A stretch of DNA of 64,000 bases, taken from positions 1-64,000 of the forward strand of contig CAWFEN010000015.1 of assembly GCA_963814865.1 (NCBI GenBank), in the 5' to 3' direction. A program made the translations under genes and the position numbers. The stretch comes from AP-15 sp963814865. Lineage in GTDB: Bacteria; Pseudomonadota; Alphaproteobacteria; ATCC43930; CGMCC-115725. The first letter of the stretch is position 1. Each line of letters begins with the position of its first letter. Shown one piece after another: positions 10,009 through 18,475 of this stretch. Under the pieces are notes generated by a model. The model was not told where the DNA came from. It did no database searches and was given only the letters and a program-made list of their open reading frames with translations.

Positions 10009-11123
10009 ATGCCGGAATATAAGCTGATCTCCGCTGATTTCGCATGTCAGCGAGCCACCCGATTTGTGGGTCTCGCGCGTCGACAAGAAGTATCGCGAAC
10101 GGGCACCGCGGCTGGTTCTGAACCCGCCGGGGCTGGAAGGCGCCTATTTCATCTACGAGGGCTACGCCCCGCATCCGATCGGGATCGGGCTCGCCGCCGG
10201 CAAGAGCCCGGAAGAATTGGCCCAGTTCCTGACCAAGGCGACCTATGCCGACGCCCGTCCCGGCGGCTGGGACCCGGCGGAGCGGCAAAAGGACAATGCG
10301 CTCGACGGTGTCGAGGCGGACGTGCTGTACACGACGCTTGGCTTTCGCATCTTCTGGCTCAAGGATCCCGGCCTGCAAGCCGATTGCTTCCGCGCCTACA
10401 ACGATTGGCTCGCCGAATATTGCAGCTACGACAAGAAACACATGGCCGGGCTGCCGATGATCTCGCTCTACGACCCCAAGTCCGGCGCCCGCGAGCTCGA
10501 GCGCTGCGCCAGGCTGGGTCTCAAAGGGGCGATGATCTGGTGCTCGCCGCCTGACGACCGGCCCTACGGTTCGGATATCTACGATCCGTTCTGGGCGGCG
10601 GCGCAGGAATTGCGCATGCCGGTCAGCCTGCACGCGATCACCGGCATGGGCATGGAGAGCCAGTGGAACTGGGGCGAGCGCTATATGCGCGCGACCGTGC
10701 TGGCGCACGAGGTCGAGCGCTCGTTCAGCGTGCTGATCTTCTCCGGCGTGCTCGACCGCTTCCCCGGATTGCAGATCGTCTCGGCCGAAAACAATTGCGG
10801 CTGGCTGCCCTATTACTTGCAGCGCATGGATCGGACCTTCGAGCGCTCGCGCTTATGCTTCGGGTTTCAAATTACAGCTGAAGCCTAGCGAATATTTCCA
10901 GCGCCAGATGTGGTGTACCTATATCGACGACTATGTCGGGGTCGCCAGCCGCCGGTTCATCGGCGTCGACCGGATGATGTGGTCGTCGGACTACCCGCAC
11001 CAGGCCTCGTCCTGGCCGCACTCGCAGGAGGTGGTGGCGCGCGACTTCGAGGACGCCAGCGCCGAGGACCGCTTCAAGATCACCCGCGGCAATGCCGCAC
11101 GCCTCTACGGTTTCGACGCGTAG
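10009..11123 (+). CDS. amidohydrolase family protein (two frame breaks)
   Basis: Metal-dependent TIM-barrel hydrolase or decarboxylase of the amidohydrolase-2 group (aminocarboxymuconate-semialdehyde-decarboxylase-like). The reading breaks twice. Dropping one T from TTT at 10038-10040 restores ISADSHVSEPPDLWV, including the metal-binding H of the DSHV motif. Dropping one T from TT at 10853-10854 joins YASGFKLQLKPSEYFQRQM to the C-terminal part with MMWSSDYPHQASSWP. The corrected protein is about 370 aa, normal for the family. ATG at 10009 follows a purine-rich GGAGGGAGGG. Relatives often accompany acyl-CoA and LLM genes in alphaproteobacteria. The substrate is unknown. A second full-length paralogue lies at 51399 and a C-terminal fragment at 59946. 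Confidence 0.87.
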
Positions 11124-11129
11124 CCGCGG

Positions 11130-11780
11130 TCACGCCTCCGGCGCGGCCGGGCTGCCGATGCCGGCGGCGATGTCGAACAGCGGCAGGAACATTTCCGGCT
11201 CCTGCGCGCCTGAGATGGCATAGCCGCGTTCGAGGACAAAGCACGGCACGGCGTGGATGCCGAGCCGCCGCGCCCGCCGGTCTTCGGCGCGCACCTCGTC
11301 GACGCCGGCCTCGCTCTCCAGATAAAGACGGGAGGCATCATAGTCGAGGCCGGCTCGCCCGGCGCTGGCCGCCAAGACGTCGATGTTGCCGATGTCGAGA
11401 CCGTCGTGGAAATAGGCGGTGAACAAGGCTTCGACGACGGCATCGCCCCGGCCTTCGTTTGCGGCGAAGCGGATCAGCCGATGGGCGCGCAAGGTATTGG
11501 GCGTCCGCCCGATCCGGTCGAAGGCGAAGTCGATCCCCTCGCCGCGCCCGGCAGCGGCGATTGCTGCGCAGCCGCGCGCGGCGTGGCGTGGGCTGCCGAA
11601 TTTGGCCGCGAGATAGAGCGCCCGCGGGATCCCCTCGGCGGGCATATCGGGGTTCAGCTGAAAAGCGCGCCACGACCGGGTCACGAGGAGATCGGGCCGC
11701 TGCGCCAGCGCGCGTTCGAGCCGGCGCTTGCCGATAAAACACCAGGGACAGGCGACATCCGCGACAATGTCGATATGCAT
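11130..11780 (-). CDS. DsbA-family oxidoreductase (FrnE/HCCA-isomerase-like)
   Basis: Thioredoxin-fold protein of 216 aa. The active-site CPWC is at residues 11-14, followed by FIGKRRLERAL. The FQLNPDMP segment and a cis-proline region (HAVPCFVL) near residue 185 match the FrnE-like, 2-hydroxychromene-2-carboxylate isomerase-related DsbA group. There is no signal peptide, so it should be cytoplasmic and act as a disulfide or glutathione-type oxidoreductase. The start at 11780 has a strong ribosome site (GGAGGAGGGG). It is convergent with the amidohydrolase and divergent from the CoA ligase. Confidence 0.88.
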   Translation of the reverse strand: MHIDIVADVACPWCFIGKRRLERALAQRPDLLVTRSWRAFQLNPDMPAEGIPRALYLAAKFGSPRHAARGCAAIAAAGRGEGIDFAFDRIGRTPNTLRAHRLIRFAANEGRGDAVVEALFTAYFHDGLDIGNIDVLAASAGRAGLDYDASRLYLESEAGVDEVRAEDRRARRLGIHAVPCFVLERGYAISGAQEPEMFLPLFDIAAGIGSPAAPEA

Positions 11781-11873
11781 CCTCCCCTCCTCCGCAGCCG
11801 AGCACCGCCGCTTGACCTTGGCCCGGCGTCCCGTGAGGATGCCGCAGGAACGGCTCCAGGGGAAACAGGGTTC

Positions 11874-13512
11874 GTGTCATCGTCCAGCGGTCAATACGAT
11901 ATTCCGCATCTTGCCAGGAACGCCGCGAACTTCACGGCGCTGACGCCGCTTTCCTTCCTGACGCGCACCGCTTTGGTCTACCCCGACAAGCTCGCCATCG
12001 TGCACGATGAGGCCCGCTTCAGCTATCGCGAGTTCCACACCCGCTGCCGACGGCTCGCCGATGCGCTGCGCCGGCGCGGCATTCGGCCGGGGGATACAGT
12101 CGCGGTCATGGCGCCGAACGTGCCGGCCCTGCTCGAAGCGCATTACGGCGTGCCGATGGCGGGGGCGGTGCTGAACGCTTTGAATTATCGTCTCGACGCC
12201 CGCTCGATCGCCTTCATCCTGGCGCACGGCCAGGCCAAACTGCTGATCGCCGACCGCGAATTCGCGCCGATCGTCAAGCCGGCGCTCGCCGAGCTCGGCC
12301 GCCCGCTGCCGCTCGTCGAGATCGCCGACATACCCGGCGGCGAGGCGCTCGGCGGCATCGATTACGAGGCGTTTCTCGGCGAGGGCGATCCGGCAGCGGA
12401 ATGGGACGGCCCCGGCGACGAATGGGACCCGATTACGCTCAATTACACTTCAGGCACCACCGGCAATCCCAAGGGGGTCGTCTACCATCATCGCGGCGCG
12501 TTTCTGAACGCGCTCGGCAACGCGATCACCTTCGGCCTCGACCGCAACTCGGTCTATCTGTGGACCCTGCCGATGTTCCACTGCAACGGCTGGACCTATC
12601 CCTGGGCGGTGACCGCCGTCGCCGGGACGCATGTCTGCCTGCGCCGCGTCGAACCGGCGACCGATCTTTGCCGCGATCGCCGAGCACCGGGTCACGCATC
12701 TGTGCGGCGCCCCGATCGTCCTGAATATGCTCGTGCACGCACCGGAGGGGGTCAAGCGAAGCTTCGACCATGTCGTCGAGGCCGCGACCGGCGGGGCGGC
12801 GCCGCCCTCGTCGGTCATCGAGGCGATGGAGCGGATGGGGTTCCGCGTCACCCATCTCTATGGGCTGACCGAAAGCTACGGCCCGTCGACGGTATGCGCC
12901 TGGCAGGAGCCCTGGGCCGGGCTGACGCTGACCGAGCGCGCGGCGCTGATGGCACGCCAGGGGGTCGCCTATCCGACCTTGGGCGGCCAGCGCGTCGTCA
13001 ATCCGCAAACGATGGCTGATGTCCCGGCCGACGGCGTCTCGATCGGCGAGCTGGTACTACGCAGCAACACCCTGATGAAAGGCTATCTGAAGAACCCGGC
13101 GGCGACCGAGGCGGCCTTCGAGCACGGCTGGTTTCATACCGGCGACCTCGCGGTGCGGCATCCCGACGGCTATGTCGAGATCAAGGATCGGGCCAAGGAC
13201 ATCATCATCTCGGGCGGCGAGAACATCTCCTCGCTCGAAGTCGAAGAGATCCTCTACCGCCATCCGCAAATCATGGAGGCGGCGGTCGTCGCCAGGCCCG
13301 ACCCGGTCTGGGGCGAGACGCCCTGCGCCTTCGTCACCTTGAAGCCGGATGCTGGCGCAGTCGCGGCCGCGGATATCATCGCCTGGTGCCGCGATCACCT
13401 CGCGCATTTCAAGGCGCCGCGCGCGGTCGTGTTCGGGCCGTTGCCGAAGACCTCGACCGGCAAGATCCAGAAATACGAATTGCGCGAACGCGCGAAGGAG
13501 CTGGTTCCGTGA
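11874..13512 (+). CDS. AMP-dependent acyl-CoA synthetase (one frame break), LvaE-like by context
   Basis: ATP-dependent acid:CoA ligase of the ANL superfamily, about 545 aa after correction. GTG at 11874 is chosen because the protein then begins shortly before the conserved ARNAANFTALTPLSFL; AGGGGAAACAGG lies just upstream. Core motifs are YTSGTTGNPKGV (ATP loop), HLYGLTESYGP, FHTGDLAVRHPDGYVEIKDR and the C-terminal lysine region PKTSTGKIQKYEL. Removing one C from CC at 12661-12662 joins CLRRVEPATIF to AAIAEHRVTHL. It heads a co-directional run with an SDR, a phosphotransferase and a DUF6285 protein, the same classes as in the levulinate (lva) operon. It would activate the incoming acid. Exact substrate inferred only. 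Confidence 0.9.
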
Positions 13513-13545
13513 GGAAGCGGAGAACGCCTTCCCTCCGCCCCGTGG

Positions 13546-13623
13546 CCGGGCTCGACCCGGCCATCCACGACTTCGCAGCAATCGCGCGGGAGGAAGTCGT
13601 GGATGCGCGGGTCAGGCCCGCGC
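13546..13623. repeat. intergenic palindromic repeat element
   Basis: A perfect 13-bp inverted repeat (13562-13574 with 13593-13605) is flanked by two smaller hairpins. These are CCGGG/CCCGG at 13546-13560 and GCGCGGG/CCCGCGC at 13605-13623. The folded form would be a three-armed structure. This resembles abundant REP-type elements between genes of alphaproteobacteria, often carrying GCCGGGC...CCCGG with CATCCACGACTTC. It sits between the CoA ligase and the SDR and might also affect readthrough. Confidence 0.75.
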
Positions 13624-13695
13624 AAGACGAAAGTGGCGGGCGAGGGCGGGAGCACTATTGAGGATGCCCGCTGCGAATAGGGTGAGGACTGCGCC

Positions 13696-14469
13696 GTGAC
13701 CCGGCTGCCGAGCTTCGACCTCAGCGGGCAGGTGGCGCTCGTCACCGGCGCGTCGAGCGGGATCGGGCGGCATCTGGCATTGCTGCTCGCCGCCGCCGGC
13801 GCCAAGGTGGCGCTCGCCGCGCGGCGGATCGATCGGCTCGCCGAAGCCGCACGCGAGATCGAGTCGGAGGGCGGCCGCGCTGTTCCGATCGCGCTCGACG
13901 TGACCCGCTCGGACGATGCCGCCGCCGCCATTGCCGCGGCCGAGCAGGCGCTCGGGCCGCTGACGTTGCTGGTCAACAATGCCGGCGTCGTCGTCTCCAA
14001 GCCGGTGCTCGAACATACCGAAGAGGAATGGGATTACGTCGTCGACACCAATTTGAAGGGCGCCTGGCTGATGGCGCGCGAGTTCGCCCGGCATCTGATC
14101 GACCGGCAGCGGCCGGGGCGGATCGTCAACATCGCCTCGGTGCTGGGGACACGGACGATCGCGCGAGTGCCGAGCTATTGCGCCGCCAAGGCCGGGCTCA
14201 TTCATCTGACCCATGTGCTGGCGATGGAGCTGGCGCGGCACGGCATCCTCGTCAATGCGCTGGCCCCAGGCTATGTCGAGACCGATTTCAACCGCGACTT
14301 CCTGGCCAGCGAGCCGGGCAGGAAACTCGCGGCGCGCATTCCGCTGCGCCGCGTCGGGCAACCCGGCGATCTCGACGGCGCGATGCTGCTGCTGGCCTCG
14401 CCGGCGGGCGCCTACATCACCGGCGCGGTGATCGCGGTCGATGGCGGACACGCGGTCGCCGCGATCTGA
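13696..14469 (+). CDS. SDR-family oxidoreductase, LvaD-like by context
   Basis: NAD(P)-dependent short-chain dehydrogenase of 257 aa. The cofactor motif TGASSGIG lies near residues 17-24, NNAG near 94-97, and the catalytic Ser, Tyr and Lys are in NIASVLG and SYCAAKAG. The C terminus ends AVDGGHAV, typical of classical SDRs. The start is GTG at 13696. Given its place between a CoA ligase and a phosphotransferase, it could reduce an oxo-acyl-CoA to the 4-hydroxyacyl-CoA that the kinase needs, as LvaD does. This role is inferred from context. It overlaps the phosphotransferase by 29 bp, so the two are likely translated together. Confidence 0.9.
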   Translation: MTRLPSFDLSGQVALVTGASSGIGRHLALLLAAAGAKVALAARRIDRLAEAAREIESEGGRAVPIALDVTRSDDAAAAIAAAEQALGPLTLLVNNAGVVVSKPVLEHTEEEWDYVVDTNLKGAWLMAREFARHLIDRQRPGRIVNIASVLGTRTIARVPSYCAAKAGLIHLTHVLAMELARHGILVNALAPGYVETDFNRDFLASEPGRKLAARIPLRRVGQPGDLDGAMLLLASPAGAYITGAVIAVDGGHAVAAI

Positions 14470-15511
14470 TCCGCCCTCCGCCGCCGAGGACCGGCATGCG
14501 GCGCTGGCGCGGTTTCTCGCCGAGGCGAGCGGCGCGCGTGCGGTCGGCATAACCGGGCTGACCCCGCTCGCCGGTGGGGCGATTCAGGAGAATTGGGGTC
14601 TCGACGCGCATTTCACCGGCGGGCGGCTCGCCGGCGACCAGCGCCTGGTGCTGCGCGCCGCCGCCGCGACCGGGGTTCCTTCCAGCCTCGACCGCCTGCA
14701 GGAATTCGCCGTGCTGAAGGCGGTCTTCGCCGCCGGGGTGACGGTTCCGGAACCCCTCTTTGCGAGCGCCGACCCCGCGGTCTTCGGCAAGCAGTTCCTG
14801 GTCATGCGCCGCGCCGACGGGACCGCGGCCGCGCATCGCATCACCCGCGATCCGGCGCTCGACCCGGCATTATCGGCCATCGCCGAACGGCTCGGCCGCG
14901 AACTCGCCCGCATTCATGCGATTCGCCCGCCTCGCCCCGACCTCGCCTTCCTGACGCCCAGCGCCGAGGCCGGGCCGGTGCGACAGCTGGCTGCGTTCCG
15001 CGCCTATCTCGACGCCCATCCGTCGCCGCGCCCGGTGCTCGAATGGGGCATCCGCTGGCTCGAAACGCACCTGCCCGAACCGGCGGAACCGGTGCTGTGC
15101 CATCACGATTTCCGCACCGGCAACTACCTGCTCGACGGCACCAGGCTGACCGGGATCCTCGATTGGGAATTTGCCGGCTGGGGCGATCCGCACGAGGATA
15201 TCGGCTGGTTCTGCTGCAAGGGCTGGCGCTTTGCCCGGCTCGACCGCGAAGCCGGCGGGATCGCCGACCGCGCGCCATTTTACCGCGGCTACGAGAGCGA
15301 GTCGGGCCGCGCCGTCGATCCGCAGCGCGTCCGCTTCTGGGAGCTTCTGGCGAGCGTGCGCTGGGCGGTGATTGCCCTTCAGCAGAGCGACCGCCACATG
15401 CTGGGCGGCGAGCGCAATCTCGATCTCGCGTTGACCGGACGGCGCGCGACCGAATGCGAGCTGGAGATCCTGATGCTGCTCGACCCGGACGGAGCTCCCG
15501 CGGATGCATGA
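14441..15511 (+). CDS. phosphotransferase (APH-type) family protein, LvaA-like acyl-CoA kinase candidate
   Basis: Kinase-fold protein of 356 aa. Visible features are the catalytic loop CHHDFRTGNYL (Brenner motif) near residue 223 and the metal-binding Asp of GILDWEFAGWGDP about 15 residues on. The N-terminal GGAIQENWGL is the glycine-rich nucleotide loop. Relatives are the kinase half of mammalian ACAD10/ACAD11 and LvaA, which phosphorylates 4-hydroxyacyl-CoA so that an acyl-CoA dehydrogenase can eliminate phosphate. It overlaps the SDR before it by 29 bp and the DUF6285 gene after it by 8 bp, a tight operon. Not an antibiotic-resistance gene on this evidence, since neighbours are all acyl-CoA enzymes. 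Confidence 0.85.
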   Translation: MADTRSPRSDPPSAAEDRHAALARFLAEASGARAVGITGLTPLAGGAIQENWGLDAHFTGGRLAGDQRLVLRAAAATGVPSSLDRLQEFAVLKAVFAAGVTVPEPLFASADPAVFGKQFLVMRRADGTAAAHRITRDPALDPALSAIAERLGRELARIHAIRPPRPDLAFLTPSAEAGPVRQLAAFRAYLDAHPSPRPVLEWGIRWLETHLPEPAEPVLCHHDFRTGNYLLDGTRLTGILDWEFAGWGDPHEDIGWFCCKGWRFARLDREAGGIADRAPFYRGYESESGRAVDPQRVRFWELLASVRWAVIALQQSDRHMLGGERNLDLALTGRRATECELEILMLLDPDGAPADA

Positions 15512-15902
15512 CCTGCCGCGCGGCCCGGTATTGCTGGCGCTGGCCCGCGACGTGCTGCTGAATGATCTGTTGCCGCTGTTGCCGCAGGAGCGCCGTTTCG
15601 AGGCGCTGCTCGTCGCCAATTGCATGGCGATCGCCGAACGCGAAGCGGGAACCGATGGGCCGAAGGATGCGATCTTCCGCGAACTGAAGATATCGAGCGG
15701 GCCGGACGATCCCTCACCCTCCCGCTTGGCGGGTGAGGGCGCGGGCGACTTCCTCCGCCGCCTCGCCCGCGATCTGCGCATCGGCGCCTTCGAGAATTCT
15801 CCGGAGCGCGAGGCCGCGGCGCGCGCTATCCTGTGGCGGCTGACGATCGCCAAATTGCGCCTGGCGAACCCGAGATTTCTCGACGCCAACGGCTTTGCTT
15901 AG
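15504..15902 (+). CDS. DUF6285-like small protein, partner of the phosphotransferase
   Basis: Small protein of 132 aa starting MHDLPRGPVLLALARDVLL and ending LRLANPRFLDANGFA. The layout matches the small DUF6285-type proteins that follow APH-like kinases; in the lva pathway a protein of this size (LvaB) is needed for kinase activity. The start overlaps the stop of the kinase gene by 8 bp. Residues of about 70-85 (GPDDPSPSRLAGEGAGD) look foreign. They are encoded by a palindromic repeat inserted in frame at 15711-15739 and would form a low-complexity loop. The family assignment is from memory of the pattern, not a search. Confidence 0.7.
   Translation: MHDLPRGPVLLALARDVLLNDLLPLLPQERRFEALLVANCMAIAEREAGTDGPKDAIFRELKISSGPDDPSPSRLAGEGAGDFLRRLARDLRIGAFENSPEREAAARAILWRLTIAKLRLANPRFLDANGFA
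15711..15739. repeat. palindromic repeat inside a coding region
   Basis: CCCTCACCC at 15711-15719 is the exact reverse complement of GGGTGAGGG at 15731-15739. An alternative inner stem CCCGC-TTG-GCGGG lies within it. Sequences reading SPSRLAGEGAG are a common signature of repeat elements that have entered open reading frames in high-GC alphaproteobacteria. Here the frame stays open. Confidence 0.7.
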
Positions 15903-15930
15903 CCCGGCGCCTTTTCTGGAGAGTGCGAAC

Positions 15931-17016
15931 GTGCCCCAATCCCGTGTCCGCGAGGCGATCGACGCATTCGCCGCCGGCGAGATCGTCGTCGTCACCGACG
16001 ATGACGACCGCGAGAACGAGGGCGACCTGATCCTCGCCGCGGTCCACGCCACGCCGGAGAAGATGGCGTTCATCATCCGCCACACCTGCGGCATCGTCTG
16101 TGCGCCGCTGACCGGGGAGATCGCGCGGCGCCTGCATCTCGCACCGATGGTCGCCGACAACGACGCGATCCACGGCACCGCCTTCACCGTCTCGGTCGAT
16201 TACCGGCACGGCACCACGACGGGCATCTCGGCCGAAGACCGCACCGCGACGATCCGCAACCTGGCAAACGGCAATTGCGGCCGGTCCGATTTTGTCCGGC
16301 CCGGCCACATCTTCCCGCTGATCGCCAAGGATGGCGGGGTTTTGATGCGCTCGGGCCATACCGAGGCGGCGGTCGATTTCTGCCGGCTCGCCGATCTCGA
16401 GCCGGTGGCGGCGATCTGCGAGCTGGTCAACGACGACGGCACCGTGATGCGCGGACCGCAGGTCGCGGCCTTTGCGCAGAAGCACGCCCTGCGGCGGATC
16501 TCGGTGGCCGACCTGATCGCCTATCGCCAGGCGCGCGACAAGCTCGTGACCCGCGTCGCCGAATTCAAGGTCATGAGCGAGATCGGCGAGCTCGCCGGCT
16601 ATGCCTATGTGACGCCGTTCGACAAGGTGCATCACTACGCCTTTGTCTACGGCAGCATCGGCGACGGCAGCAACGTGCCGACCCGGCTGCACCGCGCCAA
16701 TGTGCTGGAAGACCTGTTCGGCGGCGCCAAGCCGATCCACGCCGCGCTCGACCGCTTCAAGGCGGCAGGGCAAGGCGTGCTGGTCTATCTGCGCGACGGC
16801 ACCTCAGGCGTGCCGACTTCGGCAATCGGCGAGGAGACGACCCCATCGGAGCGCGAGCGCAACGTGCAGTGGCGCGAGGTCGGGCTCGGCGCGCAGATCC
16901 TGCGCGATCTCCGGATTTCGTCGATCCAGCTGCTGGCGACGCGCTCGCGCACCTATGTCGGCCTCGCCGGCTTTGGCATAGAAATCGTCGAAACCGAGCC
17001 GCTGGAGGGCGAATAA
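15931..17016 (+). CDS. ribB: 3,4-dihydroxy-2-butanone-4-phosphate synthase with degenerate GTP cyclohydrolase II domain
   Basis: First enzyme of the pentose branch of riboflavin synthesis, converting ribulose 5-phosphate to dihydroxybutanone phosphate. The 361 aa product has a clear RibB domain: TDDDDRENEGDL near the N terminus (acidic substrate loop), HTCGIVCAPL, and the RSGHTEAAVDF motif near residue 150. The C-terminal third aligns with RibA in general layout (HHYAFVYGSI then RLHRANVLEDLFGG). It lacks the CLTGD and CDC cysteines that bind zinc, so GTP cyclohydrolase II activity is not expected. GTG at 15931 is chosen because GGAGAG lies 7 nt upstream; the TTG at 15895 has no such site. It follows DUF6285 in the same direction. 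Confidence 0.88.
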   Translation: MPQSRVREAIDAFAAGEIVVVTDDDDRENEGDLILAAVHATPEKMAFIIRHTCGIVCAPLTGEIARRLHLAPMVADNDAIHGTAFTVSVDYRHGTTTGISAEDRTATIRNLANGNCGRSDFVRPGHIFPLIAKDGGVLMRSGHTEAAVDFCRLADLEPVAAICELVNDDGTVMRGPQVAAFAQKHALRRISVADLIAYRQARDKLVTRVAEFKVMSEIGELAGYAYVTPFDKVHHYAFVYGSIGDGSNVPTRLHRANVLEDLFGGAKPIHAALDRFKAAGQGVLVYLRDGTSGVPTSAIGEETTPSERERNVQWREVGLGAQILRDLRISSIQLLATRSRTYVGLAGFGIEIVETEPLEGE

Positions 17017-17114
17017 GTAGCCGGGACCAAGCCCGAATTCGTCATCGCCCGGCCTTTGTATCCCCCGGCCCTCGGCCGACAGCCGCTGACATCGGCGATT
17101 TGAGGAGCCCGCTT

Positions 17115-18413
17115 TTGACCGTTTCGCAACTGCGGCTGCGCGCCGGCAAGCTGCACTACGCGTGGATCATCGCCGCGGTCACCTTTGTGGTCGGGCTGCT
17201 GACCGCGGGGGTCCGCGCCGCACCCGGCGTGCTGATCGTGCCGCTCGAGCAGGAATTCCACTGGTCGCGCGCGACCATCTCGTTCGCGATCGGCGTCAAC
17301 CTCCTGCTCTACGGCCTGATCGGCCCGTTCGCCGCGGCGCTGATGGACCGCTTCGGCGTGCGCCGCACGATGGCGCTGGCGCTGGCGCTGACCGCCGCGG
17401 CGGTGGCGCTGTCGCCGGCGATGCGTCAGGCCTGGCAGCTGGTCCTGCTGTGGGGCGTCGTAGTCGGCGCCGGCACCGGCGTCATCGGCGCTTATCTGGC
17501 GGCTTTCATCGCGGCGCGCTGGTTCCGGGTGCAGCAAGGGCTCGTGGTTGGCATCTTGACCGCGGCCAATGCCGCCGGCCAGCTCGTCTTCCTGCCGAGC
17601 CTGGCGGGGCTCGTCACCCATCTCGGCTGGCGCGCGATGGCCTTGGTTCTGGCCGGCACGGTGGTGGTCTTCGTCCCGGTGGTGGCACTCCTGATGCGCG
17701 ACCGGCCGCAGGATCTCGGACTGGCTCCCTATGGCGACAAGGGCGGGCCGAAAACGGATGCACCGCCCGCGGGAAACCCGGTGATGGTCGCCTTCCGCGC
17801 GCTCGGCAGCGGCGCGGGCAAGCGCGATTTCTGGCTGATTGCCGGCGGCTACTTTGTTTGCGGCGCCACGACCAACGGGCTGATCGGCACGCATTTGATC
17901 CCCGCCTGCGTCGATCACGGGCTCACCGAAGTTGCCGGCGCGGGCCTCCTCGCCGCGGCCGGCGTGTTCAGCTTCATCGGCGGGACTCTGTCGGGCTGGC
18001 TCAGCGACCGCTGGGACAACCGGCTGCTGCTCGCCTGGTATTACGGGCTGCGCGGGCTGGCGCTGATGTATCTGCCCTTTGCCTTCGGCATGTCGTTTTA
18101 CGGGTTGACCCTGTTCAGCGTGTTCTACGGGCTTGACTGGATCGCCAGCGTGCCGCCGACCGTGCGGCTGCTCACGCGTGTCGTCGGCACCGAGAAAACC
18201 GGGATCATGGTCGCCTGGATCACCGTGATCCACCAAATCGGGGGCGCCTCGGCGGCCTATCTCGGCGGCGTGTTTCGGATCGCTTTCGGAACGTATTTCC
18301 AAGCCTTCATGCTGGCCGGGCTGTTGTTGATCGCCGCCGCGCTGATGGTGCTGTTCATCGGCGTCGGCGGGCGCGGAGCGGACCCGGCCGAGCTCGCCGT
18401 CGCGGCGGAGTGA
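17115..18413 (+). CDS. MFS transporter (monocarboxylate/oxalate-formate type)
   Basis: Inner-membrane carrier of about 432 aa with 12 predicted helices. The N-terminal block runs KLHYAWIIAAVTFVVGLL, then PFAAALMDRFGVRRTM, the MFS loop 2-3 signature. The middle loop (MRDRPQDLGLAPYGD) is typical of the oxalate-formate antiporter-like branch. The start is a TTG at 17115 with a GAGGAG ribosome site 7 nt upstream; reading further upstream would run back through ribB. It may import the acid processed by the upstream CoA-ligase operon, but this is position-based only. Confidence 0.87.
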   Translation: MTVSQLRLRAGKLHYAWIIAAVTFVVGLLTAGVRAAPGVLIVPLEQEFHWSRATISFAIGVNLLLYGLIGPFAAALMDRFGVRRTMALALALTAAAVALSPAMRQAWQLVLLWGVVVGAGTGVIGAYLAAFIAARWFRVQQGLVVGILTAANAAGQLVFLPSLAGLVTHLGWRAMALVLAGTVVVFVPVVALLMRDRPQDLGLAPYGDKGGPKTDAPPAGNPVMVAFRALGSGAGKRDFWLIAGGYFVCGATTNGLIGTHLIPACVDHGLTEVAGAGLLAAAGVFSFIGGTLSGWLSDRWDNRLLLAWYYGLRGLALMYLPFAFGMSFYGLTLFSVFYGLDWIASVPPTVRLLTRVVGTEKTGIMVAWITVIHQIGGASAAYLGGVFRIAFGTYFQAFMLAGLLLIAAALMVLFIGVGGRGADPAELAVAAE

Positions 18414-18475
18414 GCAAGAGCCTCGCCGTTTGGCCAGATGCGGTGTTTTCCCCCGAGCGAGGGTGAGACATTCAG

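Noticed and set aside
10009..12662. Programmed ribosomal frameshifting in the amidohydrolase and CoA ligase genes
   Set aside because: No slippery heptamer or downstream pseudoknot is apparent, and the same kind of break appears in unrelated genes, which fits base error better.
14441..15511. Aminoglycoside resistance gene
   Set aside because: The APH fold is shared with many metabolic kinases, and the neighbours are acyl-CoA enzymes with overlapping reading frames.
16275..17114. Apparent N-terminal extension of the MFS transporter
   Set aside because: It overlaps ribB out of frame; the TTG at 17115 has a strong ribosome site and fits family length.
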